A stretch of 64,000 nt of DNA from Oscillibacter sp. (GCA_022791875.1 JAAVZX010000077.1:1-64000); one strand, 5' to 3'. Positions 23,348-32,293 are shown, counted from the first letter of the stretch. Numbers and translations are program-made. The notes: a model not told the origin generated them from the letters alone.

Positions 23348-25588
23348 TCAGTCTCCGAAGAGAAAGCGCTTCCAGCCGGGCTTTTTACCGCCCGCGCTGC
23401 CCCGGGGCGGGACCCGCAGCTCCGGGACGCTGAGGTCGTAGCAGAACGCCCCGGCGGTAAGGGTGTCGAAGCTGTCCGGGCGGATATGGGTTTCCAGATT
23501 CCGGTAGCCCGTGGGGGTGAACACGGCGATATCGAAGCCCACCAGGTTCAAAAAGGCCGTCAGAACGCAGTCCTCCAGGGAGAACACCGTCTCCGTCACA
23601 TCCACGATCAGGAGCTTCGGAATGGCGCGTGTAAAGTCGAAGCCCTGCACCAGGCGCAGCAGCTCCTTGTCCAGGTTCATGAGCACGGAGAGGGTCACCG
23701 CCGGGAGGTCCGGCCCCCCGTTCACGATCAAATCATAGTCCATCAGAGCCTGAATTTTCTCCAGGATATAGTTCTGGGTATCCTCGGGGAGGTAGCCGTA
23801 GCGGTAGCGGGGCGCGGCCTTCAATCCCGCGGGGTCCAGGCGTCCGCCATGGAGGAAGGCGCGGGCCGCGCCGGGGCTCATGCCCTCCGGGTCCGGCTTG
23901 AAGAAGGGGACTCCGGTGACCAGGTAGGTGCTGGGGGTGATCATGGCGCGAATGCGCTCCCAGTATTGGGGCAGGTCCCCGCCCTCCACGCCGCAGATTT
24001 TCGAGAACAGGTTGGGCACGTAGACCGCCCCCGCCTCCGTCCGGAACGACGGGCGGTACTGGGCTTCCTCGGGCCAGAGCTGGGCCACCTCGTCCAGGGT
24101 GGTTTTCAGCGTCACGGGCTGGGAGCGGGTGAACTGGCGGTCCCGGAACATGCCGGTGTCGCTGTAGAGCAGGTGGTCCAGCTCCCGGGCGGCGTCGTAG
24201 GCGGTGGTGCGGGCCCGCAGCTTTTCCTCACGGCGGGGGAAGGGCTCGTGGGGCAGGCTGGGGCCCAGGTCCGCGTCGATCCAGACGTGGGGCAGGAACA
24301 GGCTGGGGAAGGGGCACCCGGTTTTATCTGAGCAGACGTACAGCACGTCCATGCCCGTCTGGGCCAAGGCCCAGAGAAGCGCGGCCTCCGGCTCGGAGAT
24401 AGGCCCATAGTAGATCAGCGCGGGCGGAAACGCCTCCCGCTGTCCGGGCCCGCCCCGGAACAGGGCTTCCGCGTAGCGCCTCAGCCAGCAGGCCAGGCGG
24501 ACGCTGTAGTTGTAGAAAAGGTTCTCGTTTCCGGCCACGAACTGCCCCATGACCAGGGACAGTGCCCGCTGGACCAGATGCGTCCATGGCTTCCCGGCGG
24601 GCATGGCCTCCGCCAGCACCCGGATCAGCTCAGGCCGCGAGAGCTTTCGGGTTGCGCCGCGGAAGGACGCGGCCTCCTCCGGCATAGGCGGCGCGATTTT
24701 TTTCTCCGCCAGTGTCCAGGTCCGCCCGGACTGCTCCAGCTTCTGTTTCAGGTGAAACAAGCGGTTGCGGTACTCGGAGCGCTCGTCGGCCCCCAGCATG
24801 ACGGAGAAGACGGTCCGGGTCCTGGGAGACGGGTCCCCGTCGGCCCGCTGGGCGTTGTTAAGGAGCATGGCCTCCCAGACGGGGCGGTCCCCCACCCACT
24901 CGTTCACAAGCAGATTTTTCCCGGCACCGTCCCAGGGGGGAGGAGGCGGCGGCGGGGGCGGCGGAGCGCCCAGAAGGTCCCCGGCGAAGAGCTGGGAAAG
25001 CTGTCCGGAGGGATCGGCCTTATCGTAGGAAGCAGGAGACAGGAAGTTCAGATACCACACGTCGCACCCGACCTGCTGCAAAATCCGCAGAAAGAGCACC
25101 TCATGCTTCGAGATATCCCCCTCAAAGAGCACCTTCGGCGGCTCCACCCCGCCAACCCGCGCCAGCACGCGCCCAGCGGGCCCATGCAGCCAGCACATGA
25201 ATTTGGTGTAAGCATTTTTGAGGATATTATCATTCCCGCCCTGCCGCCGCAGGCAGTCCAAAGCCTCCTGAACAGCCCCGGTCAGAGCAGGCCGCAGCGC
25301 CAACGGAACCTGCCCCAGCCAAAGTCCAGTCTGCCGCTCCAACTGTGGCCGCGCCAACCCAAACGCCCCACCCATTTTCCCAAGGAATTCCCGCGTCTCG
25401 TCCCCACTGGGATTCGCAAACCCGTCAACCGCCAGCCCATTCTTCTGCGCCAGCCCCCGATACCGCTCCAGCATCGAAAGGAGGACCCCGCCGTTGTCCC
25501 GCCCGATCACGCGAAAGAAAACCGTCCCCGGCGGCACCCGCCGCCCCAACGGCTCAAAAGAGCGCTCAAGCCCCGAAAAATCCGTCAT
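23348..25588 (-). CDS. YceG-like stress-operon protein
   Basis: A 746-residue cytosolic protein of the YceG_bac type. In Bacillus subtilis this family lies beside yceH (telA) in a tellurium-resistance-like stress operon. It starts MTDFSGLERSFEPLGRRVPP, and VFFRVIGRDNGGVLLSMLER follows. No known catalytic motif is visible. A run of ten prolines (about residues 214-223) forms an exposed linker between an N-terminal unit and the rest. In this window the pair stands without TerD-like genes. A TTG at 25618 would extend the frame by ten codons; I choose the ATG at 25588, though its ribosome-binding site is weak. Confidence 0.75.
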   Translation of the reverse strand: MTDFSGLERSFEPLGRRVPPGTVFFRVIGRDNGGVLLSMLERYRGLAQKNGLAVDGFANPSGDETREFLGKMGGAFGLARPQLERQTGLWLGQVPLALRPALTGAVQEALDCLRRQGGNDNILKNAYTKFMCWLHGPAGRVLARVGGVEPPKVLFEGDISKHEVLFLRILQQVGCDVWYLNFLSPASYDKADPSGQLSQLFAGDLLGAPPPPPPPPPPWDGAGKNLLVNEWVGDRPVWEAMLLNNAQRADGDPSPRTRTVFSVMLGADERSEYRNRLFHLKQKLEQSGRTWTLAEKKIAPPMPEEAASFRGATRKLSRPELIRVLAEAMPAGKPWTHLVQRALSLVMGQFVAGNENLFYNYSVRLACWLRRYAEALFRGGPGQREAFPPALIYYGPISEPEAALLWALAQTGMDVLYVCSDKTGCPFPSLFLPHVWIDADLGPSLPHEPFPRREEKLRARTTAYDAARELDHLLYSDTGMFRDRQFTRSQPVTLKTTLDEVAQLWPEEAQYRPSFRTEAGAVYVPNLFSKICGVEGGDLPQYWERIRAMITPSTYLVTGVPFFKPDPEGMSPGAARAFLHGGRLDPAGLKAAPRYRYGYLPEDTQNYILEKIQALMDYDLIVNGGPDLPAVTLSVLMNLDKELLRLVQGFDFTRAIPKLLIVDVTETVFSLEDCVLTAFLNLVGFDIAVFTPTGYRNLETHIRPDSFDTLTAGAFCYDLSVPELRVPPRGSAGGKKPGWKRFLFGD

Positions 25589-25689
25589 CAAACCCGCGTC
25601 CCCCTTCCCGGACCGCAAAACGTCCGGTTTTTTTATTTGTTATGTTACTACAGTTGCCGCTTAAAATCAATCCCATTCTGCGGGGTCCC

Positions 25690-25816
25690 CGCGGGGGGAC
25701 GGGGGACGAGGGACGGGGGGCTGCCAGCGGGGCTTCCCGCCTCCGGCGGCCAAAGAGCTTTGCCCTCTGGACTCCCACCAGGGAGGCACGCGCCTCCCTG
25801 GACCCTGGCAGATCGG
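25690..25816. repeat. Family B intergenic repeat (long variant)
   Basis: A G-rich lead (GGGGGGACGGGGGACGAGGG), then CCTCCGGCGGCCAAAGAGCT, a CTCTGGACTCCCACCAGG block and a 9-bp stem GGGAGGCAC-GCGCCTCCC, ending CTGGCAGATC. Close copies lie at 35484 and 62440. It occupies the first part of the 610-base gap after yceG. Confidence 0.75.
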
Positions 25817-25964
25817 GCTTCTTTTGGGGGTGCCTCTTATGCTGTCGGGCTGTGCTTCTGACTGAATGCGGTGTGGTTTTGCTTTGTGGTCGTTACATTG
25901 CTCTGTTTTGTTTGACGGTTTGGGGCGCTGCTGAAATCGGTTGCTTCAAATGTGCAAAAAGATA

Positions 25965-25993
25965 TTGATTTTTGTTATTCTTTGACGTATTAT
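25965..25993 (+). promoter_or_regulatory. Promoter upstream of the tandem integrase-like gene
   Basis: TTGATT (25965-25970), 17-base spacer, TATTAT (25988-25993), in an AT-rich stretch. The mRNA leader before the gene at 26199 would be about 200 bases. Confidence 0.55.
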
Positions 25994-26010
25994 GCAGGTG
26001 TAAAAATGTT

Positions 26011-26037
26011 TGAATCCGTTGCAGCGCAACGGATTCA
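26011..26037 (+). promoter_or_regulatory. Perfect 12-bp hairpin in the leader
   Basis: TGAATCCGTTGC (26011-26022), a 3-base loop AGC, then the exact complement (26026-26037), followed by ACGATTTTA. It begins about 11 bases after the predicted transcription start, so it could be an attenuator or an operator. Confidence 0.5.
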
Positions 26038-26198
26038 ACGATTTTATACGGAAAATTAAATGTGATAAATAGTTGTAACAAACAAGCGGGGCGGAAAAGG
26101 CTGGGACCGTCTGTTTGCGTGGGGAAATTTGGCGGAACAGCGGGGAGAAACAAGCGTGTTTATTTGCCGCACAAAAGTAACATAAAGGAGGGGCTGGA

Positions 26199-27476
26199 AT
26201 GCAGGACTACGTAGTAAACCGCCCGGACGAGGGCGCAATGAGGCAGGTGTTGAAGGAGAGCGGAAGCAGCGCGGTAGGCGCAATCCTGCGCCTGGCGTGG
26301 CAGGCGGGCCTCCTGCGGGAGGAAATTCAGCAGCTGACCTGGGAGCAGGTGGACTTCCTGGACCAGACCATTGTGCTCCCGGACCGGAGCGTCCCCATCT
26401 CGGAGGAGCTCTGCGTCTGGCTCTCGGACCTCCGGGATGGGCGGGACCGCCGTCTGCCGGAGGTGGTGCTGTCAGACCGCCTCCAAAAGCCCATGGCGCC
26501 CCAGTCCATCTCCCGCCTGGCCCGCGCCGCCCTGGACAAGGCTGGCCTGACGGAGGTGCGCCTGATCGACCTGCGCCACGACTTCGTCCTCCGCCAGCTG
26601 GAGGAGCACGACTGGCAGTACGTCTCCCGAATCACCGGCGTGGAGGCGGCGGGCCTCAACGTCCACTTCGCGGAACACCTGGAGGAGAAAAAGGTGTCCA
26701 CCCGGATTCACCGGGAGGAGCCCGCCCGGATCGACGAGTTTGCCCTCTGGAAGCTCCTGCGGGCGGAGAAGACAAACGCGGCTGGCGTGGCGCTGTGGCT
26801 CACGTGGCAGGTGGGCTTGCAGGTGGAGGAGATCGCGGCGCTGAAATGGGAGCAGGTGGACTTGGATAAGGAGTGCGTGAAGCTGCCGGGAAAGACGGTG
26901 CCCCTGGCGGGCGGCGTGCTGAGCGTCTTGCAGGAGTTACGGGAGCAGGAGCCGGAGGCGGAGTGGGTGCTGACGGCCCCCCGGAGCGGCCAGCCCTACG
27001 ACCGGACCCGGCTGTCAAAGCTGGTCCGCGCCGCGCTGATCCGCGCGGGGCTGGACAACGTGACCATGCGGGATCTGCGCCTGGACTGCGGCCTGCGGGC
27101 CGGAGGCGAGGGCCAGATCATGGCCCTGGTCCGCCGGAAGCACTCTGTGACCCGGAACGACGTAGTGACGCTGCTGAAAGTCTCCCGGACGACGGCGTAC
27201 AACCGCTTAAAGCAGATGGTGAAGCGGGGCAGGCTGACCCAGGTAGGGGCGCGCTACTACCTCCCCCAAGAAGTAGTGCCGCCGGAGAAGCAGGACAAGG
27301 CCATTGTGGACTACCTGGCCCAGGAGGGCTTCGCCTACCGCCAGGACATCGCCCGTCTGCTGGGCATCGAGGCGGTCCAGTGCCGTCCGATCTTGCAGCG
27401 CCTGGTGACGGCGGGGCAGATTACCCAGGACCGCCAGCGCTATCTTCTGCCCCCGTCGGACGAGGCGGTGAAGTGA
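26199..27476 (+). CDS. Protein with two degenerate tyrosine-recombinase-like domains and two winged helices
   Basis: A 425-residue cytosolic protein with an internal duplication. Residues ~20-165 and ~175-310 each resemble the C-terminal fold of tyrosine recombinases. Each has a helix ending in WEQVD (LLREEIQQLTWEQVDF and LQVEEIAALKWEQVDL) and a DLR block (LIDLRHDF and MRDLRLDC). Where active enzymes have GLR in box I, repeat 1 has GLLR (Arg shifted) and repeat 2 has GLQ. The box II His is missing and no C-terminal Tyr is seen, so recombination activity is unlikely. Residues ~305-420 hold two winged-helix units (VTRNDVVTLLKVSRTTAYNR and FAYRQDIARLLGIEAVQCRP). It is probably a DNA-binding regulator. 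AAGGAGG precedes the ATG. The 1419-aa SLH gene follows in the same direction. Confidence 0.7.
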   Translation: MQDYVVNRPDEGAMRQVLKESGSSAVGAILRLAWQAGLLREEIQQLTWEQVDFLDQTIVLPDRSVPISEELCVWLSDLRDGRDRRLPEVVLSDRLQKPMAPQSISRLARAALDKAGLTEVRLIDLRHDFVLRQLEEHDWQYVSRITGVEAAGLNVHFAEHLEEKKVSTRIHREEPARIDEFALWKLLRAEKTNAAGVALWLTWQVGLQVEEIAALKWEQVDLDKECVKLPGKTVPLAGGVLSVLQELREQEPEAEWVLTAPRSGQPYDRTRLSKLVRAALIRAGLDNVTMRDLRLDCGLRAGGEGQIMALVRRKHSVTRNDVVTLLKVSRTTAYNRLKQMVKRGRLTQVGARYYLPQEVVPPEKQDKAIVDYLAQEGFAYRQDIARLLGIEAVQCRPILQRLVTAGQITQDRQRYLLPPSDEAVK

Positions 27477-27771
27477 GGGGACGCGGCGGGGCGGACACTG
27501 TGAAAACTGGTATTTGTTACCCCTGTAGAACCCAAAAAGTACATAAAAACGCGGCGTATATCAAACAAATTACAACTGGGGTAAATCCATAGACAAACGG
27601 AAAAGAGCCTGCTAAATTAAGCCCATGCGGAAGGCAGACAGCTGCCGGGGGCCCGTTCCGATCGTCCAGGCTTGATGTGGGATCGGCTAGCCCCGACACG
27701 AATCCTGGAGGGGGAGAGCCCGCCCGGCGGGAGGACTGCCGCACCGCAAATCTATGAAGGAGGAATATTCT
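27477..27771 (+). promoter_or_regulatory. Promoter and structured leader of the SLH surface-protein gene
   Basis: TAGACA (27590-27595), 17-base spacer, TAAATT (27613-27618). The leader from about 27625 to the ATG at 27772 is close to 148 bases and rich in short stems, for example GGCAG/CTGCC near 27631-27645 and CCCGC/GCGGG near 27720-27732. Upstream, TTACCCC (about 27515) and GGGGTAA (about 27578) form an inverted pair flanking the promoter region. I compared the leader with c-di-GMP and other known riboswitches and saw no match. Long structured leaders are common on abundant S-layer mRNAs. Confidence 0.5.
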
Positions 27772-30700
27772 ATGAAGAAATTCCTGTCCCTGGTTCTGGC
27801 ACTGGTTATGACCATGTCTCTGGTCACCATCAGCGCCGGAGCCACCGAGTACAAGGATTTCACCGATAAGGATGAAATCCAGTACGCGGAAGCGGTCACC
27901 GTGCTGAACAAGCTGGGCATCATCACCGGCTACAGCGAAGGTGACTTCCGCCCCGAGGGCGAACTGACCCGCGGCGCTGCCGCAAAGATTCTCGTCTCCC
28001 TGCTGATCGGCCCCGACGCGGCTGCTGCTCTGGGCAACGAGACGAGCCCCTATCCCGACGTCCCCGCCGGCAACAATTTCGCGGGCGTCATCAGCTTCTG
28101 CAAGACCTCCAAGATCATCAGCGGCTACGGCGACGGCACCTTCCGTCCCCAGGGCACTCTGACTGGTTATGCCTTTGCCAAGATGCTCCTCGGCGCGCTG
28201 GGCTACAGCAGCGACTACGAGGGCTTCACCGGCCCTGGCTGGAACATGAAGGTTGCGAAGCTGGGCGGCGAAGCTGGTCTGTTTGACCGCATCAGCTTCA
28301 ACGGCAACGCCACCGTCACCCGTGAGCAGGCTTGCCAGCTGGCCCTGAACACCATTAAGGGCACCATGGTCGAGTACAGCGGCGGCATGAACATCACCGC
28401 CGGCAACGCCTCCATCGTTGCCAATCCTGACCGTAACTACAAGAGCAGCAACCAGGAGTTTGCGACTCACATCAGCAACCGCAAGGCCAGCAACAACCCG
28501 GATAACGCTGGTGGTAACCTGTACACCATCGAGTTCGGCGAGGAGCACTTCGTCGACCTGCGCATGGACTATGACCGCAACACTAACGACGTGTTCGGCC
28601 GTCCCTCTAACGAGTGGAGCTGGAAGAAGGTCACCATCGGCACCTTCCCCATCGAGCCTGACTACGTGTTCACTGAGCAGAAGTCCCATCTTGACGCCAC
28701 CGACGCCGCCAAGAACCGCGCCACCGGCTTGGGCGGTCTGAAGCTGGATGACGGTGCTAAGACCGGCACTGAATACACCGACTTCTGGCTGAACGGCAAG
28801 CTGTTTGAGCTGACTGGCGGCAACTGGGGAAGCAACGATTTCGACTTCAGCGGCGAGGCTGAGATCGCCGACATCTCCGACCTGACCGATAACGGCGTGA
28901 CCGTCGAGGTCTATGTCTCCGATCAGGTTGCCAACTGGATCACCGACGTCGTGGTTATCAAGACCCAGCTGATGGAAGTCCGCCGGGTGGGCAGCGACTA
29001 TGTCTCCCTCCAGGCTTATGACAACGGCAAGCCCGATAACCCGGACAGCGACAACAATCTCATCAACGGCTTCAACCAGAAGGCCATCAACGTGCCTGTC
29101 ACCAACGTGCAGAGCGAGGACGACGCTTACGCCGTTCTGTCCGGCATGAAGGCTGGCGATATCGTGGCCGTGGTTCCCGTTTCCACTGATACCGCCGGAA
29201 CTGATTATGAGGTTTCCGAGGCTTATGCCCCCGAGCAGGTCAAGGGCGCTCTGACCGGCGCTGAGCAGTACAGCACCAGCACTGGCTCCGAGAAGAAGAC
29301 CGTGGCCGTCACCGTGGGCGGCACCAAGTACAACGTCGCTCAGTGGAGCAAGGACCTTGTGGGCATCGACGCCGATTCCGTGAAGGTCACCAAGAAGGAC
29401 GTCACCCTGTACCTGGACGCCAAGGGCAACGCCATGCTTGCCAAGGATGTGGGTTCCACTGAGGACTTCATCATCATCGGCAGCTTCACCCAGACCATGA
29501 AGGACGGCCGCATTGTCACCCTTGCTAACGGCTGGGACATCAACGGCGAGGCCCTGGAGCTGAACCTGGGTTCTGCCAAGAACGTTGACAGCGGCTGGAA
29601 TCCCGGCGATCTGGCTTATTACACCAACGAGACCAAGAATCACGCTGACTGGAAGCTGGCCCGCCAAGGCGGAACCTGGACCACCACCGGTACAAAGCAG
29701 ATCGAACCGTGCTACGCTGTCGGCGAAGTCACTCAGAATGGCACTTACGAGATCAAGAGCAGCAACGTCGAAGTGAGCGTCAGCGCATGGGGCACGGATG
29801 ATAGTCCTGTCGTTAACGGCCCGTTCGTCACCACCGATAAGAGTGTGAAGTTCATCTATGTGAACTATGGCAACGATGGCGAGGTTGACTCTGTTGAGGT
29901 CAAGACCGGCGTGCAGAACGTCAAAGCCACTGAGATTGCCAAGACCAGCGTGCCGGGCGGCTACGGCGCTCAGGTTGCCGTGAAGAAGGACGCCGTTAAG
30001 GCGGTCGTCATCAAGACCGAATCCACCGACGCTATGTCCAGCAACCTCATGTACATCCGTGAGCGTAATGGCGGCGTTGAGAAGGACGAGAATGGCAACA
30101 TGATCTACAAGTACACTGTTGTCATGATGAAGCCCAACGAGAATGTGGACGATGAAGTTGTCATCTACTCCGACGACGAAGTGGCTCAGGACACCTTCGT
30201 GGCCTACACCGCCAAGGAGAACGCCAACTACAGCAACTTCTATGACCTGCGCGACCACAGCAGCATGACCAACCGCACCACCGCCACCTATGAGGCTCAG
30301 CTGGCCAAGGTGGACGGCACCAACAACAGCCTGCTGTACCTGGGCAACTATGGACCCGTCAAGGGCGACGACGCGCTGGATGACACTCCTCAGGTCAAGA
30401 TCAATGACAATTCTGGCGCCATCAACACCAACGGCGGCGTGAAGAACGTTGTCCGTATCCGCAACGCGGAGATCGTCGACCTGCGCTTCGTGGGCAAGAC
30501 CATTCCCACCGGCGAGCGTGAGATCCGCAGCATTGACGACCTGAAGTGGTACTTCAATGATAAGGACAACGCCAAGAAGCTGCTGAAGGACGCCGCTACC
30601 GGCTTCCTGGGCGACGGAAGCAACAACGAAACCTTCGAGATGCAGCTGGTTGTCAACGACAATCCCAGCAGCGATTACTTCCGTGATGTTTCCCTCATCA

Positions 30701-32031
30701 TCATCACCGATCGTGTCTCTGCCGACGCCGGCCTGAGCCAGGCTACCTGCACCGGCGGCTCCAGCAGCGGCGAAGATGAGAACACCGCTACCGATCTGGA
30801 ACTGACCATTGGCGAAACCACAATCAAGGGCGAGGGCTGGACTAAGGCTGGCGACAACTTCACAGCTGAGGTTAAATATAACACTGCCTCCGGCGCTCCC
30901 ACCACTGCCACTGTTGAGGGTATTGCTTCTGAGGGGGCTACGTTTGTTGAGCCTGTGAACAGCGGTAGCGCCACTGCTACTCTGGTTGCTCGTAAAAACG
31001 AAGTCTTCGGCTCCGTCACCCTTGGCGATAGCGATACAGTTGTTGTCAAGGTCAAGTCCGAGGATGGTTCCAAAACGACAACTTACACTGTAACCTTGAA
31101 GGGCGTTGACATGAGCGCTTTCAACTACACCAAGATGCCTGCGGGCGCAATTGCTGTTGTAAGTGCGCTGGAGAATCAGGACCTGAAGACTATTTCCGAC
31201 CTGATTGTGTATGATGACGGCACTGACGCTACCATTGAGGCTCAGGTGAAGGAAGCTCTGGAATTCCTGAGTTATACAGTAACGAAGGTTTCCACCGATC
31301 CTTCGGGTAACGTTGTTTGGGGTGCCACATACGACAGCATCCCTGTGACCGGCGTCTACACACCTGACATTGATTGCATCGAAGTCACGATTGGTGGTGC
31401 TGCTCCCAGCAAGGAGTATGTTGATGTCACTTCCGAAGCAACCATCAGCTCCCTGAGTGGTATTAGCGTTGGTAACGTCAAGGAGGTCCTCGTTGGAGGC
31501 GGCGCTCCGGTGTATCACTACGGTCAGAAGAACGCCCTGAACGATGGTTCTTCCGGTACTAGCAAAGATATCCTTGCTGCTGGCTCCACTTACACCGACG
31601 CTGCTTTCGTAAAGTATGTTGCCGCTCCTACTGCCACTAATTTCACCTTGAAGTCTACTGTGGACGGTGAGGAAGTGACTCCTGCCGCTGCTCTGTACAT
31701 TGATGTTGACGAGGTAGTTGTTATTGAGGCGAAGTTTACTGGTGCGACTGCAGTAACGAATGGCAGCGTTGATGAGGTCACTGCGAAGACATGCGTGTTC
31801 GGTGTTGGCTCTGGTAACGTTGCGACAGTTACCGCTGACGCATCTAACAAGACGAATGTGGATGCCGAAGAAACGGCTAAGCCTGCGAACGCTGGCAAGA
31901 TTGTTTACAAAATAACTAAGGATCTTGAGCTTTTCAAGAAAGACGATACGTTCACTGGTACGTACACAATCGTGGCTCCCGCGAATAGCGCGACTTTGGA
32001 CTTTACCCCTGTTTTCACCCCTGCCACCTGA
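27772..32031 (+). CDS. Large secreted surface protein with N-terminal SLH domains
   Basis: A 1419-residue protein. It has a signal peptide (MKKFLSLVLALVMTMSLVTI, cleavage near AGA-TE). Three SLH modules follow: YKDFTDKDEIQYAEAVTVLN ... FRPEGELTRGAAAKIL (about 26-75), YPDVPAGNNFAGVISFCKTS ... FRPQGTLTGYAFAKML (about 90-142), and a weaker third (about 155-210). SLH triplets bind pyruvylated wall polysaccharide, so this is a surface-layer or abundant wall protein. The rest is beta-rich. Around residues 1010-1110 a segment resembles a cadherin-like sandwich (TTTYTVTLKG). AAGGAGG lies eight bases before the ATG. From about 30880 to the end, codon third positions shift from C/G towards T/A, unlike the first 3 kb. 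It could be the main S-layer protein. Confidence 0.9.
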   Translation: MKKFLSLVLALVMTMSLVTISAGATEYKDFTDKDEIQYAEAVTVLNKLGIITGYSEGDFRPEGELTRGAAAKILVSLLIGPDAAAALGNETSPYPDVPAGNNFAGVISFCKTSKIISGYGDGTFRPQGTLTGYAFAKMLLGALGYSSDYEGFTGPGWNMKVAKLGGEAGLFDRISFNGNATVTREQACQLALNTIKGTMVEYSGGMNITAGNASIVANPDRNYKSSNQEFATHISNRKASNNPDNAGGNLYTIEFGEEHFVDLRMDYDRNTNDVFGRPSNEWSWKKVTIGTFPIEPDYVFTEQKSHLDATDAAKNRATGLGGLKLDDGAKTGTEYTDFWLNGKLFELTGGNWGSNDFDFSGEAEIADISDLTDNGVTVEVYVSDQVANWITDVVVIKTQLMEVRRVGSDYVSLQAYDNGKPDNPDSDNNLINGFNQKAINVPVTNVQSEDDAYAVLSGMKAGDIVAVVPVSTDTAGTDYEVSEAYAPEQVKGALTGAEQYSTSTGSEKKTVAVTVGGTKYNVAQWSKDLVGIDADSVKVTKKDVTLYLDAKGNAMLAKDVGSTEDFIIIGSFTQTMKDGRIVTLANGWDINGEALELNLGSAKNVDSGWNPGDLAYYTNETKNHADWKLARQGGTWTTTGTKQIEPCYAVGEVTQNGTYEIKSSNVEVSVSAWGTDDSPVVNGPFVTTDKSVKFIYVNYGNDGEVDSVEVKTGVQNVKATEIAKTSVPGGYGAQVAVKKDAVKAVVIKTESTDAMSSNLMYIRERNGGVEKDENGNMIYKYTVVMMKPNENVDDEVVIYSDDEVAQDTFVAYTAKENANYSNFYDLRDHSSMTNRTTATYEAQLAKVDGTNNSLLYLGNYGPVKGDDALDDTPQVKINDNSGAINTNGGVKNVVRIRNAEIVDLRFVGKTIPTGEREIRSIDDLKWYFNDKDNAKKLLKDAATGFLGDGSNNETFEMQLVVNDNPSSDYFRDVSLIIITDRVSADAGLSQATCTGGSSSGEDENTATDLELTIGETTIKGEGWTKAGDNFTAEVKYNTASGAPTTATVEGIASEGATFVEPVNSGSATATLVARKNEVFGSVTLGDSDTVVVKVKSEDGSKTTTYTVTLKGVDMSAFNYTKMPAGAIAVVSALENQDLKTISDLIVYDDGTDATIEAQVKEALEFLSYTVTKVSTDPSGNVVWGATYDSIPVTGVYTPDIDCIEVTIGGAAPSKEYVDVTSEATISSLSGISVGNVKEVLVGGGAPVYHYGQKNALNDGSSGTSKDILAAGSTYTDAAFVKYVAAPTATNFTLKSTVDGEEVTPAAALYIDVDEVVVIEAKFTGATAVTNGSVDEVTAKTCVFGVGSGNVATVTADASNKTNVDAEETAKPANAGKIVYKITKDLELFKKDDTFTGTYTIVAPANSATLDFTPVFTPAT

Positions 32032-32062
32032 TTTCAGAGTAACTTCTGAGTCAGATTGAAGC

Positions 32063-32098
32063 AAAAGGACCCGCCCAAAAGGACGGGTCCTTTTCTTC
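32063..32098 (+). terminator. Terminator of the SLH gene
   Basis: AAAAGGACCCG (32063-32073) pairs with CGGGTCCTTTT (32084-32094), with CTTCC following. It lies 31 bases past the stop. Confidence 0.88.
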
Positions 32099-32110
32099 CA
32101 AAAATTACGC

Positions 32111-32139
32111 TTGACAAAGGGATTTCATGGGAGTATAGT
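32111..32139 (+). promoter_or_regulatory. Promoter of the rib operon
   Basis: TTGACA (32111-32116), 17-base spacer, TATAGT (32134-32139). The transcript would begin near 32146, just before the FMN riboswitch. Confidence 0.8.
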
Positions 32140-32157
32140 AGGCTTAATTGAATCAGG

Positions 32158-32265
32158 GTCTTCAGGGCGGGGTGCAAGTCCCCACCGGTGGTAACAGCCC
32201 ACGAGCCGTTTTGGCAGGATTCGGTGAAATTCCGAGGCCGACAGTATAGTCTGGATGGAAGAAGA
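32158..32265 (+). promoter_or_regulatory. FMN riboswitch (RFN element)
   Basis: The conserved core is visible in order: GTCTTCAGGGCGGGGTGCAA, GTCCCCACCGGTGGTAACAG, CCCACGAGCC, GGCAGGATTCGGTGAAATTC, CGAGGCCGACAGTATAGTC and TGGATGGAAGAAGA. The P1 stem forms from GTCTTC at the start and GAAGA at the end. FMN binding switches off riboflavin genes, and ribD follows. Confidence 0.96.
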
Positions 32266-32293
32266 TTTTTTGTGTGCGTGGAGGGTTGATCCG

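Noticed and set aside
23348..25588. MltG-type lytic transglycosylase (E. coli YceG)
   Set aside because: The Bacillus-type YceG is an unrelated family that shares only the name. The protein lacks the membrane helix and LysM/YceG catalytic motif and is paired with telA.
26199..27476. An active integrase marking a prophage or genomic island
   Set aside because: The catalytic Arg, His and Tyr are absent, no att-like repeats or phage genes flank it, and the neighbours are housekeeping-type genes.
27625..27771. Possible c-di-GMP riboswitch before the SLH gene
   Set aside because: The conserved CGCAAAGCC core and paired GGTAGCCGGG block are missing. Only general hairpins are seen.
27517..32064. 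A 1515-codon open frame antisense to the SLH gene
   Set aside because: It mirrors the sense gene over its full length, has low-complexity Val/Gly/Asp-rich sequence and no ribosome-binding site or family motif. The sense strand has a signal peptide, SLH repeats and a clear start.
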